This document shows, in pieces, positions 8,669 to 16,465 of a DNA stretch of 33,042 bases. The number at the start of each line of letters is the position of its first letter. Positions within the stretch are counted from its first letter, which is position 1. The DNA lies in NCBI GenBank assembly GCA_937891825.1, contig CALAHN010000016.1:1-33042 (forward strand). The letters are read 5' to 3'. The stretch is from an uncultured Alphaproteobacteria bacterium (lineage in GTDB: Bacteria > Pseudomonadota > Alphaproteobacteria > Bin95). A model generated the notes under the pieces. It was given only the letters and a program-made list of their open reading frames with translations. It ran no database searches and was not told where the DNA came from. The translations under genes were made by a program, and so were the position numbers.

Positions 8669-9811
8669 TTACAACCGCCCTAGCGCCAGATCCAGATCCC
8701 GAATCAAGTCATCAGGCGCTTCGATGCCGACCGACAGGCGCAGGAGATCGCCGGGAACGGGCGTAGTCGGCCCTTCGACCGACGCGCGATGCTCGATCAA
8801 GCTTTCGACGCCGCCGAGCGATGTCGCGCGCTTCCATAGCTGCACGTCCGCGGCGGTCTGGATCGCGGCCGCCTGCCCGGCTTTGACGCGGATCGACAGC
8901 ATGCCGCCGAATCCGCCGCGCATCTGCCGACGGGCGACAGAATGGCCGGGATGACTGGCGAGGCCCGGGTACAGAACATCTGCAATCCGGGCGTCATTGG
9001 CGAAGCGCTCGGCGATGGCTGCTGCGCCCGCGCATGCGGCGGCGACGCGCAGATGCAGCGTCCGCATCCCCCGTAGCAGCAGCCATGCCTCGAAATGACC
9101 GATAATCGCTCCGCCGTCGTGGCGCTGGGTCTTGGCGCTTTGATAGAGGGGCCCATCGTCCGGGAAGACCAGAGCGCCGGCGATGATGTCGGAATGGCCG
9201 TTCAGATATTTCGTCGCCGAATGCATGACAACATCCGCGCCGAGGTCGAGCGGCCGGGTCAGCATCGGCGTCGCCGCCGTCGAATCGACCGCGAGGACAG
9301 CCCCCGCCTTGTGCGCCGCCGCCGCCAGGGCCGCGATATCGATGACATCCCAGAGCGGGTTCGACGGCGTTTCCGCCCAGACGAGCGCGGTCGTCCGCTC
9401 TGCCAGCGCCGCGGCGGCGACGCCCGGTTCATGCAGGGCCGCGAACGTCACCGCCAACCGGCCGGCCGCAACCCGGTCCAGCAGCCATTTGCGCAGCCCC
9501 CAGTACATGACCTTGGGCGCGAGCACGTGGGCGCCGACGGGCAAGCCTTCGAAGACCGCGACCGCTGCGGCCATGCCAGAAGCAAAGAGCAGCGCCTGCT
9601 TGCCGTTTTCAAGGCGCGCCAGCAGACGTTCCGGCGCCGCGGAGGTCGGGTTATCGTCCCGCCCATAGGCGACGCCCATCGGATAGCTATTATCGGCGCT
9701 GCGGATATAAGTCGTCGCTGTATGGATCGGCGGCGCGACGCCGCCATAAACCGGTTCGATCTCGCCAAGCGCTTGCGCCAAAAGGGTTTCAGGCGACCAG
9801 TCTGCGGTCAT
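8669..9811 (-). CDS. PLP-dependent Cys/Met metabolism enzyme (cystathionine gamma-synthase/lyase family)
   Basis: 380-residue fold-type I PLP enzyme of the trans-sulfuration family, cytoplasmic, normally a homotetramer. Motifs: YGRDDNPT near 49-56 (phosphate contact from the neighbouring subunit), FASGMAA at 77-83, Tyr103 in VMYWGL stacking on PLP, ETPSNPLW near 147-154, VDSTAATPMLTRPL, and the Schiff-base lysine K201 in SATKYLNGHSD. The reaction (gamma-synthase, gamma-lyase or beta-lyase) cannot be decided from these residues. ATG at 9811 has GAGGA nine bases upstream. It diverges from the MFS gene at 9896, with an inverted repeat in the shared region. Confidence 0.92.
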   Translation of the reverse strand: MTADWSPETLLAQALGEIEPVYGGVAPPIHTATTYIRSADNSYPMGVAYGRDDNPTSAAPERLLARLENGKQALLFASGMAAAVAVFEGLPVGAHVLAPKVMYWGLRKWLLDRVAAGRLAVTFAALHEPGVAAAALAERTTALVWAETPSNPLWDVIDIAALAAAAHKAGAVLAVDSTAATPMLTRPLDLGADVVMHSATKYLNGHSDIIAGALVFPDDGPLYQSAKTQRHDGGAIIGHFEAWLLLRGMRTLHLRVAAACAGAAAIAERFANDARIADVLYPGLASHPGHSVARRQMRGGFGGMLSIRVKAGQAAAIQTAADVQLWKRATSLGGVESLIEHRASVEGPTTPVPGDLLRLSVGIEAPDDLIRDLDLALGRL

Positions 9812-9827
9812 GGCGAGACATCCTCAA

Positions 9828-9855
9828 GCGGCGTTTCAATTCTTGTTTACGCCGC
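9828..9855. promoter_or_regulatory. Inverted repeat in divergent PLP-enzyme/MFS control region
   Basis: GCGGCGT (9828-9834) and ACGCCGC (9849-9855) are perfect complements with an AT-rich 14-base spacer, midway between two divergent starts 84 bp apart. This is a plausible operator shared by both genes; no firm promoter hexamers could be assigned. Confidence 0.35.
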
Positions 9856-9895
9856 CTAGAGTACAGCCAATCCCTCAATCGTTGGAGCCCTCGCA

Positions 9896-11107
9896 ATGTC
9901 GGCGATGCGCGCGCGCTTTCTGTTTCTCAATCTCGGCCATTTCGTCGATCACCTGTTCATGTTGATCTTCGCCAAAGCCGCCTATGACGCGGGCAAGGCT
10001 TGGGGCCTCGGCTATGATGAGATGATTGTCTATGGAACGCCGGCCGCCATTCTGTTCGGCGCGGCCGCGCCGATCGCCGCGGCCGCGGCTGATCGCTTCG
10101 GCCGGAATCCGCTGATCGTCGTTTTCTTTGTCGGCATCGGCGCGGCGGCCATTCTCGCCAGTTTCGCCACGACGCCATTGCAGCTTGGCTTCGGCCTTGC
10201 CGCGATCGGCGCGTTTGCGTCGATCTATCACCCGGTCGGAATCACCATGGTGATCCAGGGCGGCGGCAATGTCGGCTGGCGCCTTGGGGTCAACGGCGTC
10301 TGGGGCAATATGGGCGTCGCTTCGGCGCCGCTCCTGACGGGCTTTATTCTGGCGGCTTATGACTGGCGCCTCGCCTTCATCCTGCCGGGCGTTATCTCGA
10401 TCGCTATTGGCCTGGCGTTCCTGGCGTTCGTGCGGACCGGCCGCGCGGCGCCGCCGGCGGCGTCGGCCCGGGAAAAGGCGATGGTCGGCATGGCGCCCGG
10501 CTGGAAACGCGCGCTCCTGAGCCTTGCGCTCGTCACCATGGGCGGCGGCTTTGTCTTCGGCGCCTTGATCTTCCTGATCCCGCGCTTGTTCGAGGTCAAG
10601 CTGACAGGCATCTCGACCGACGTCGCGATTACCGGCGCGCTCGCCGGCGCTGTCTATGCCGCAGCCGCCTTCGCGCAGATCGGCGTCGGCAAGATCATTG
10701 ACAAGCGGCCGATCAAGCCGATCCTCGTCGCGATCGCCGCCTGCCAGCCGCCAATCGTGCTGATCATGGCCTATCAGGAAGACTGGGCGCTGTTCCTGAC
10801 TGCATTCCTGGCGATGTCGGTCGTGTTCGGCCAGATCCCGATCACCGACGCCGTGTTGTCCCGCTACGTGCCGGACAAGTGGCGCGCCAAGGTGCTGTCG
10901 ATCAAGTTCATGCTGAACCTCTGCATCGGCGCCGCGGTGTTGCCGTTTGCCTCATACGTCCTGCAGACAGGCGGCGGCTTTCAGACGATCCTGATCATTC
11001 TTGCGGCTGCGGCGCTGCTCATCGTTTCAGCGGCCTTGCTGTTGCCGTTCCAGGCGGCAGGCGAACAGAACCGGGCGCCGGCGTCGGCGCCTCAGCCCGC
11101 AGAGTAG
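9896..11107 (+). CDS. Major facilitator superfamily transporter
   Basis: 403-residue polytopic inner-membrane transporter. There are about twelve hydrophobic segments with a polar central stretch around residues 180-205 (RTGRAAPPAASAREK), the usual cytoplasmic loop between the two six-helix halves. The loop 2-3 motif appears as AAAADRFGRNPL, matching the MFS G-x3-D-R-x-G-R pattern. The substrate is unknown. ATG at 9896 has GGAG eight bases upstream; a second ATG lies three codons in. The last 16 bases overlap the 3' end of the convergent SDR gene. Confidence 0.88.
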   Translation: MSAMRARFLFLNLGHFVDHLFMLIFAKAAYDAGKAWGLGYDEMIVYGTPAAILFGAAAPIAAAAADRFGRNPLIVVFFVGIGAAAILASFATTPLQLGFGLAAIGAFASIYHPVGITMVIQGGGNVGWRLGVNGVWGNMGVASAPLLTGFILAAYDWRLAFILPGVISIAIGLAFLAFVRTGRAAPPAASAREKAMVGMAPGWKRALLSLALVTMGGGFVFGALIFLIPRLFEVKLTGISTDVAITGALAGAVYAAAAFAQIGVGKIIDKRPIKPILVAIAACQPPIVLIMAYQEDWALFLTAFLAMSVVFGQIPITDAVLSRYVPDKWRAKVLSIKFMLNLCIGAAVLPFASYVLQTGGGFQTILIILAAAALLIVSAALLLPFQAAGEQNRAPASAPQPAE

Positions 11108-11937
11108 GCGGCGGCCAGCGCCTGTAGCCCTTCCCGATATGTCGGATATGCGAGACGCACGCCCAATTCCTGCTTGATCAAGGCGTTTCTGACGGTTTTG
11201 TTGTCCGCGTAGAAGCTCCGCGCCATGGGCGAAAGGTCTGCGTCGGCGAAGCGCACGGCGGGAGGCGGCGGCACGCCCAGAAGGTCCGCCGCGAAGCTCA
11301 GGACTTCGGCGCTTTCGGCTGGCAGATCGTCGGTCACGTTGTAGATCGCCCCGCCTCGCGGCCGCGCCATCGAAGCCTGAAGCACGGTCGCGATATCGTC
11401 CACATGGATGCGGCTGAACCGATGCCCCGGCTTCAGGATGCGCCGCGCCCGCCCGCCCCGCACCTGCTCAAGCGCATTGCGTCCCGGCCCGTATATTCCC
11501 GGCAAACGGAATATGTGGGCGGTCGGCGTGGCTTTCAGCCAGGCCGCCTCTGCCGCGACCCGCCGCTCCGAGCGCCTGGAAGACGGTCTGAGCTCTGACG
11601 TTTCGTCGACGCTGCCGCCATCCCGGTCGCCATAGACGCCTGTCGTCGAGAGATAACCCGCCCACTTCAGCGGGGCTGCCCGGATCGCCGCTCCATATGC
11701 TGCAAGAAACGGGTCGCCCGCGTCCCCCGGCGCGGCGGACGCCAGGAGATGCGTCACGCGCGCGAAATCGGGCGGCGCATCAACATGGACCGTAAGGCCG
11801 CGTTCCCGAAGCATGCCGGCTTTCTCCGGCGACCGGGTCGTTCCGGCGACCTCCCAGCCGTCATCCAGCAGGCTCTCGGCAAATCGCATAGCGGTGTAGC
11901 CAAGGCCAAGAATCAGACACCTGGGATGATTGTTCAT
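11092..11937 (-). CDS. YeeZ-like NAD(P)-dependent SDR-family protein
   Basis: 281-residue extended short-chain dehydrogenase/epimerase-type protein. The N-terminal nucleotide-binding turn is LILGLGYTAMRFA (residues 8-20). The middle carries YLSTTGVYGDRDGGSVDET, the family's block around the catalytic serine/threonine and tyrosine, and FRLPGIYGPGRN follows. Closest in character to E. coli YeeZ, whose substrate is not established. The start codon shares one base with the NUDIX stop (TGATG), so translation is coupled. It is the last gene of the kinase-NUDIX operon, and its end overlaps the convergent MFS gene by 16 bp. Confidence 0.85.
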   Translation of the reverse strand: MNNHPRCLILGLGYTAMRFAESLLDDGWEVAGTTRSPEKAGMLRERGLTVHVDAPPDFARVTHLLASAAPGDAGDPFLAAYGAAIRAAPLKWAGYLSTTGVYGDRDGGSVDETSELRPSSRRSERRVAAEAAWLKATPTAHIFRLPGIYGPGRNALEQVRGGRARRILKPGHRFSRIHVDDIATVLQASMARPRGGAIYNVTDDLPAESAEVLSFAADLLGVPPPPAVRFADADLSPMARSFYADNKTVRNALIKQELGVRLAYPTYREGLQALAAAYSAG

Positions 11938-12800
11938 CAGTCGTTGGACTTCATCGCGACCCAGGTATTGCGCTCCGTACCGTCCGCATAGCGAATGCGG
12001 GCCGCGAGGCCCGGCTTGCCCTCGACGAACAGCTCAGCGGCGCCGTAGCCCGCCTCGATCGGAATGCGCATGATGCGCCCGCCTTCGACCTTCTCGCTCG
12101 CCGGCAGAACGGTCACGACCGGATTGGCCCGTGCGGTTGCGATGGCCTCGGCGACGGTGCGGCTGCGGCCGACCTTCTCGACGTTCAGGCGCGTCGGGAA
12201 AATGATCGTGCGATTGCCGGCGTCCGCCTCGGCGCAGGCGTTTGCCGCGGTAATCCAGACCGAATCGACCGATTCATGGCCGTCGTGCGCCAGCAGATGA
12301 TCGTTCGGCGCCGGCGTCAGGAAGAAATGCGTGTCGAAGCGCTTCGGCATATGCGGCGGCGTGATCCAGTGGGCGAAGTGGGTCAACTGATCGAGCGCCA
12401 GGATCAGCCCCTCCTGGACTGCAATATCCGCCATGGAAAGCTTGTTGGCCTCCAGATCGGCCCGGTAGAGCGCGCCCATGCGCGCCGCTTCCGCGCCATC
12501 GACCAAGGGGCCGCCATGCGCACGCCGAGCCAAGAGCACGCCGCATTCCTCAAACGCTTCCCGCGCCGCCGCCACCATGACGGCGAACATGTCGTCGGCG
12601 ACTGCGTCGGCGCCTTCCGACAGGCCGCGCAACCGCGGATCGGAATCTGCCGGGTCGGCGGAACCGCCGGGAAAGACCAATGCGCCCGAAGCGAAATCAA
12701 TCTGGTGATGCCGCACCACCATGAACAATTCTAGACCGTCGGCGCCGTCACGGGCCAAAAGAACGGTCGCCGCCAAACGCGCGGCTACAGGGTCGGCCAT
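11937..12800 (-). CDS. NUDIX hydrolase with insertion in the Nudix box (NUDT19-like)
   Basis: 287-residue NUDIX hydrolase. The core strand-loop LVFPGGSADPADSD (41-54) is followed by an insertion before the second half of the Nudix box, REAFEECGVLL at 80-90. This split box is typical of the NUDT19/NUDT7-like group, whose members act on CoA derivatives and related diphosphates. The metal-binding REx2EE is intact. ATG at 12800 has AGGAG six bases upstream and lies nine bases after the pyruvate kinase stop. The substrate is unproven: CoA, acyl-CoA or a dinucleotide are all possible. Confidence 0.87.
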   Translation of the reverse strand: MADPVAARLAATVLLARDGADGLELFMVVRHHQIDFASGALVFPGGSADPADSDPRLRGLSEGADAVADDMFAVMVAAAREAFEECGVLLARRAHGGPLVDGAEAARMGALYRADLEANKLSMADIAVQEGLILALDQLTHFAHWITPPHMPKRFDTHFFLTPAPNDHLLAHDGHESVDSVWITAANACAEADAGNRTIIFPTRLNVEKVGRSRTVAEAIATARANPVVTVLPASEKVEGGRIMRIPIEAGYGAAELFVEGKPGLAARIRYADGTERNTWVAMKSND

Positions 12801-12809
12801 CGAATGCTC

Positions 12810-14252
12810 CTAAACTTCGTCGCCGGTGATCCAGGCGATCCGCAAGACATTGGTAGCGCCGGGCGTGCCGAACGGCACGCCGGCGGTTACGACGATTCGG
12901 TCGCCCAGTTTGGCGAGTTCCCGATTGTAGGCAATGGCGCAGGCTTTCCGAACCATCTCCGAAAAATCCTCGACATCCTCCGTATGCTCCGGCCGCACGC
13001 CCCAGGCGAGCGAGAGCCGCCGCGCCGTCGCCACATTGGATGTGAGGCCGAGGATCGGCGCTTCCGGCCGTTCCCGGCTGGCGCGCAGGGTCGTCGATCC
13101 GGAGGTCGTGTAGGTGACGATCGCCGCCGCTGAAATCGTCTCTGCGACCTGCCGGGCGGCGCGGGAAATCGCATCGGCCGCCGTCGGCTCCGGTTCGTGG
13201 CGCGTATGGTTCAGGCCTTCCCGGTAGCCGGGATCGGATTCTACCCGGACGGCGATGCGGTTCATCATCGCGACCGCCTCCACGGGATAATCGCCGGCCG
13301 CCGTTTCCGCCGACAGCATGATGGCGTCGGCCCCGTCGTAAACCGCGGTCGCGACATCGGAAGCCTCCGCCCGGGTCGGCGCGGGCGACGTCACCATGCT
13401 CTCCAGCATCTGGGTCGCGACGATGACGGGCTTGCCGGCATTGCGGCAGGCTCGCACGAGCCGCTTCTGTGCAAGCGGCACGTCCTCTGGCGGCGTTTCG
13501 ACGCCGAGATCGCCGCGCGCGACCATCACGGCATCCGACAGCTCCACCAGGGCGTCCATTTCCGCCAAAGCCGCAGGCTTCTCGAACTTGGTCAGGAGGC
13601 CGGCCCGACCGGCGATCAGCTTGCGCGCTTCCGCCAGGTCGTCGGGGCGCTGGACGAACGACAAGGCGATCCAGTCCGCGCCGATATCGAGCGCGAACGC
13701 CAGATCGCGGCGATCTTTCTCGGTCAAGGGCGACAGCGGCAGAAGCACGCCGGGCACGTTGACGCCCTTGCGGTCGGAGAGGACGCCGCCGGCGATAACC
13801 TCGAAATCCGCCCCGTCCTTCGCGATTTCCGTCACCCGAAGGCGAATCCGGCCATCGTCGAGCAGCACATCGGCGCCCGGCTCGAGCGCCGCGAAGATCT
13901 CCCGATGCGGCAGCGGCGCGCGGTGGATATCGCCCGGCGCCGGATTAAGGTCCAGGCGGAACCGAGCGCCGGCTTCCAGTTTCACCTTGCCGTCCTTGAA
14001 GCGGCCGACGCGGAGCTTCGGGCCCTGCATGTCCGCCATCACGCCGATCGGCCGTTGGACCAACTGCTCGATCCGGCGCACATGGCGCATGCGCTCCGCA
14101 TGATCCTCATGCTCGCCGTGGCTGAAATTGAAGCGGAACACATCCGCGCCCGCTTCATAGATCGCCAGGATTTGCTCATAGGTCGACGTCGCCGGACCAA
14201 GGGTCGCGACAATCTTGGCGTTCCGGCGTCTCCGGATCATGGGTCGCTTCAT
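12810..14252 (-). CDS. pyk: Pyruvate kinase
   Basis: 480-residue glycolytic enzyme converting phosphoenolpyruvate and ADP to pyruvate and ATP in the cytoplasm. Seen: KIVATLGPAT near the N-terminus, RFNFSHGEHEDH, the catalytic lysine region TKFEKPAAL, MVARGDLGVE (metal/PEP site), VIVATQMLESM, and PTRAEASDVATAVYDGADA with SAETAAGDYP. The C-terminal alpha/beta effector domain is present, so length is normal. ATG at 14252 has GGAGG six bases upstream and overlaps the glycerate kinase stop (ATGA). This pairing parallels the ttuD-ttuE order of tartrate-utilisation loci, suggesting a role in feeding glycerate carbon to pyruvate. Confidence 0.96.
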   Translation of the reverse strand: MKRPMIRRRRNAKIVATLGPATSTYEQILAIYEAGADVFRFNFSHGEHEDHAERMRHVRRIEQLVQRPIGVMADMQGPKLRVGRFKDGKVKLEAGARFRLDLNPAPGDIHRAPLPHREIFAALEPGADVLLDDGRIRLRVTEIAKDGADFEVIAGGVLSDRKGVNVPGVLLPLSPLTEKDRRDLAFALDIGADWIALSFVQRPDDLAEARKLIAGRAGLLTKFEKPAALAEMDALVELSDAVMVARGDLGVETPPEDVPLAQKRLVRACRNAGKPVIVATQMLESMVTSPAPTRAEASDVATAVYDGADAIMLSAETAAGDYPVEAVAMMNRIAVRVESDPGYREGLNHTRHEPEPTAADAISRAARQVAETISAAAIVTYTTSGSTTLRASRERPEAPILGLTSNVATARRLSLAWGVRPEHTEDVEDFSEMVRKACAIAYNRELAKLGDRIVVTAGVPFGTPGATNVLRIAWITGDEV

Positions 14253-15541
14253 CGAACGCCTCCGTCGTCAGGATCAGGGCCGATCAGAATAGCCCGAAAG
14301 TCATTGACATTGGTAAGTGTCGGACCCGTGACGATCAGATCGTCCAAGGCCGAAAACACGGTAAATGCATCGTTGTCCGCGAGCCGGGCGACGGGGTCGA
14401 TCCCGGCCGCGCGGCAACGTCGGAGGAAGGCCGGGCCGATCGACGCCCCAGCGTTGTCCTCGACGCCGTCGATGCCGTCGGTATCGCCAGCCATGGCATG
14501 GACGCCTGGCAAGCCGTCCAGCGCCAGCCCAAGGGCGAGCAGAAATTCCGCATTGCGCCCGCCGCGCCCGGCGCCGCGCACCGTGACTGTGGTCTCGCCG
14601 CCCGAAAGCAGCACGACCGGCGGCGTAAATGGCGCGCGCCGCTCGGCGACATTGCGGGCCAGCGCCGCCAGCACTTTCGCAACCTCCCGCGCCTCGCCTT
14701 CGATCCGGTCGGAGAGGATAACGGCCGGCACGCCCGCCGCTTCCGACCGCGCCTTCGCGGCCTCGAGCGATGCATAGGGGGCTGCGATCATCTTGAACGT
14801 CGCGCGGGCGAAAATCGGGTCGCCCAGCTTCGGGGTCTCAGCCGATGGATCGGCGAGGCGCCGGGCGATCGAGGGCGGCGGCTCGATCCCGAATTCCGCC
14901 AGCACCTGCCGGGCGTCGGCCAGGGTGGAGATATCCGGAACCGTCGGGCCGGAGCCGATGACGTCGGGCGCGTCGCCGGGCACGTCGGAAATCGCCAGCG
15001 TCAACACGCTGGCCGGCGAGGCGGCGGCCGCAAGTTTGCCGCCCTTGATCAGGGAAAGATGTTTCCGGACTGCATTCATCTGGTGAATGGTCGCGCCCGA
15101 GCGCAACAGCGCCCCGGTCAGCGCCTGCTTGTCGCCAAGATCGATGCCGTCCGCCGGCGCCGCCAGCAAGGCGGATGCGCCGCCGGACGCAAGGAAGACC
15201 ACCGTATCCGCCGGGCCGGCGCTGGCGGCCAGTTCAAGCATGCGGCGCGCGGCGGCGGCGCCAGCGGCGTCTGGCATGGGATGGCCGGCCTCGATGACCT
15301 CGATCCGCTCAACCGGGCAGGCATGGCCGTAGCGCGTGACGACCAGGCCTTCCATCGGCCGGGGCCAGGCTGCTTCGAGCGCGGCCGCCATGGCGGCTGC
15401 GGCTTTGCCGGCGCCCAGGACGATCACCCGGCCCTGGGTCGGCGCAGGCGGCAGGGCGTCGGCCATCACAAGGCGCGGGTCCGCGCGCGCGATCGCCGCG
15501 TCAAAAAGTTCTTTCAGGAAAACATTTGGGTCCAGCGCCAT
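14249..15541 (-). CDS. Glycerate 2-kinase (MOFRL/TtuD-type; often named hydroxypyruvate reductase)
   Basis: 430-residue class II glycerate kinase phosphorylating D-glycerate to 2-phosphoglycerate. Blocks: VIVLGAGKAAAAMA near residue 40, ASGGASALLAAP, VIGSGPTVPD, then the MOFRL C-terminal domain with LLSGGETTVTVRG, GRGGRNAEFLLALGLAL and AGDTDGIDG. Older annotations call this TtuD hydroxypyruvate reductase. The frame stays open to an ATG at 15583; the start at 15541 (MALDPNVFLKELFDAAI) fits the family better. That ATG sits in the loop of a perfect hairpin, so either start control is unusual or the upstream start is used. The stop overlaps the pyk start. Confidence 0.9.
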   Translation of the reverse strand: MALDPNVFLKELFDAAIARADPRLVMADALPPAPTQGRVIVLGAGKAAAAMAAALEAAWPRPMEGLVVTRYGHACPVERIEVIEAGHPMPDAAGAAAARRMLELAASAGPADTVVFLASGGASALLAAPADGIDLGDKQALTGALLRSGATIHQMNAVRKHLSLIKGGKLAAAASPASVLTLAISDVPGDAPDVIGSGPTVPDISTLADARQVLAEFGIEPPPSIARRLADPSAETPKLGDPIFARATFKMIAAPYASLEAAKARSEAAGVPAVILSDRIEGEAREVAKVLAALARNVAERRAPFTPPVVLLSGGETTVTVRGAGRGGRNAEFLLALGLALDGLPGVHAMAGDTDGIDGVEDNAGASIGPAFLRRCRAAGIDPVARLADNDAFTVFSALDDLIVTGPTLTNVNDFRAILIGPDPDDGGVR

Positions 15542-15555
15542 GATGCGCTGGACCC
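15528..15555 (-). promoter_or_regulatory. Perfect 11-bp hairpin presenting the glycerate kinase start codon in its loop
   Basis: Arms GGGTCCAGCGC (15528-15538) and GCGCTGGACCC (15545-15555) are exact complements with a 6-base loop, ATCATG on the minus strand; the final ATG of the loop is the start at 15541. The only SD-like AGGG upstream is partly in the stem. This is a candidate translational control element, or a feature inside the coding region if the upstream ATG at 15583 is used. Confidence 0.5.
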
Positions 15556-15610
15556 TAGCCGATTTCAGGCCGCTCGCAAGCATCCATTCCGAAGATGCGC
15601 GAGGCCCTTG

Positions 15611-15841
15611 TTAGTGGACAGCCGCCACCGCGAGATTGTGAGTGATCACGGCGGCGATGGCCGACATTTCGGCGGGCGCAAAGCCAATGGGCACGCCGTT
15701 CGCGGCATGGATCGCATAGCCTTCGACCCCGTCTATCTCGGCGCGGCGCAAATAGGCGACATCCGACAGGCCAAGGGATTCGAGATCAATCTGGCTACGC
15801 GGCGCCAGCGTCGCAGGCAATCCGTCAGTTCGATTAGACAT
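15611..15841 (-). CDS. DUF1150 family small protein
   Basis: 76-residue protein of the DUF1150 family, a short conserved alphaproteobacterial protein often encoded right after an Hsp20 gene. Visible core: DVAYLRRAEIDGVEGYAIHA followed by NGVPIGFAP and a hydrophobic C-terminal helix. No function is known; no signal peptide or clear transmembrane helix. ATG at 15841 has AGGGAG seven bases upstream and starts 11 bases after the hsp20 stop, so the two are almost certainly co-transcribed and probably heat-inducible. Confidence 0.85.
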   Translation of the reverse strand: MSNRTDGLPATLAPRSQIDLESLGLSDVAYLRRAEIDGVEGYAIHAANGVPIGFAPAEMSAIAAVITHNLAVAAVH

Positions 15842-15852
15842 CTCAATACTCC

Positions 15853-16266
15853 CTATTCGCCGGTGATCTGTATGGTGCGCGCCCGAAACGCAGGCTCTGG
15901 GCGCGCGAGGTCGATATGCAGCAGGCCATTTTCAAGATTGGCGCTGCCGACTTCTATGCCCTCCGCAAGTACGAATTTGCGCTGAAACTGACGGCCGGCA
16001 ATGCCGCGATGCAGATAAACCCGACCTGCGTCGTCATCAGGCTGGCGTCCGCGGATGAGCAATTGGTTGTCCTCGATCTGCACGTCGAGGTCGCGGCGAG
16101 CGAATCCAGCGACGGCCAGCGTGATGCGCAAGCCCGTTTCGCCGATTTGCTCAATGTTATAAGGGGGGTACCCGTCGGCGGACGCTTTGGCGACGCTGTC
16201 GACAAGCCGCTCCAGATGATCGAAGCCCAGCATCAGCGGGCTATTGAATGCGGTATACCGCGACAT
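15853..16266 (-). CDS. Small heat shock protein, Hsp20/alpha-crystallin family
   Basis: 137-residue ATP-independent holdase chaperone (IbpA type) that binds unfolding proteins in the cytoplasm. The opening block FNSPLMLGFDHLERLVD, followed by PPYNIEQIGETGLRITLAVAG, matches alphaproteobacterial class A Hsp20. The alpha-crystallin domain covers about 37-125 and ends ENGLLHIDLARP. The C-terminal tail is short; the I-x-I motif is represented by IQI near the end. The open frame continues to 16515, but ATG at 16266 has a near-perfect AAAGGAGGTG ribosome site and fits the family start. Followed by the DUF1150 gene in the same operon. Confidence 0.94.
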   Translation of the reverse strand: MSRYTAFNSPLMLGFDHLERLVDSVAKASADGYPPYNIEQIGETGLRITLAVAGFARRDLDVQIEDNQLLIRGRQPDDDAGRVYLHRGIAGRQFQRKFVLAEGIEVGSANLENGLLHIDLARPEPAFRARTIQITGE

Positions 16267-16327
16267 CGCGCACCTCCTTTGAAAGCGAACGCGTATTGCT
16301 CGAACGTCCCGATCCCATGACGGCGAT

Positions 16328-16356
16328 CTATGGACGGTTGGCCCTATCAGCCCAAC
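16328..16356 (-). promoter_or_regulatory. Candidate heat-shock (RpoH-like) promoter for hsp20
   Basis: On the minus strand GTTGGG (16356-16351) and CCATAG (16333-16328) are exactly 17 bases apart. This resembles RpoH promoters (CTTG-type -35, CCAT-rich -10), though both hexamers are imperfect. It would give a leader of roughly 55 bases before the hsp20 ATG. Confidence 0.35.
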
Positions 16357-16465
16357 GGACCAGATATGGCGTCCGGGCGCCTGCATTTCAAGCGGCGCGC
16401 TTGCTTGCGGCCCGCCGGCGACGCATCCTCTGCCGGTCCATTCCCGGAAGCTGGAGTTTGCAGCA

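Noticed and set aside
13197-15985. Two long plus-strand open frames (13197-14777, 14498-15985)
   Set aside because: Antisense to pyruvate kinase and glycerate kinase/DUF1150; low-complexity Arg/Gln-rich translations without motifs.
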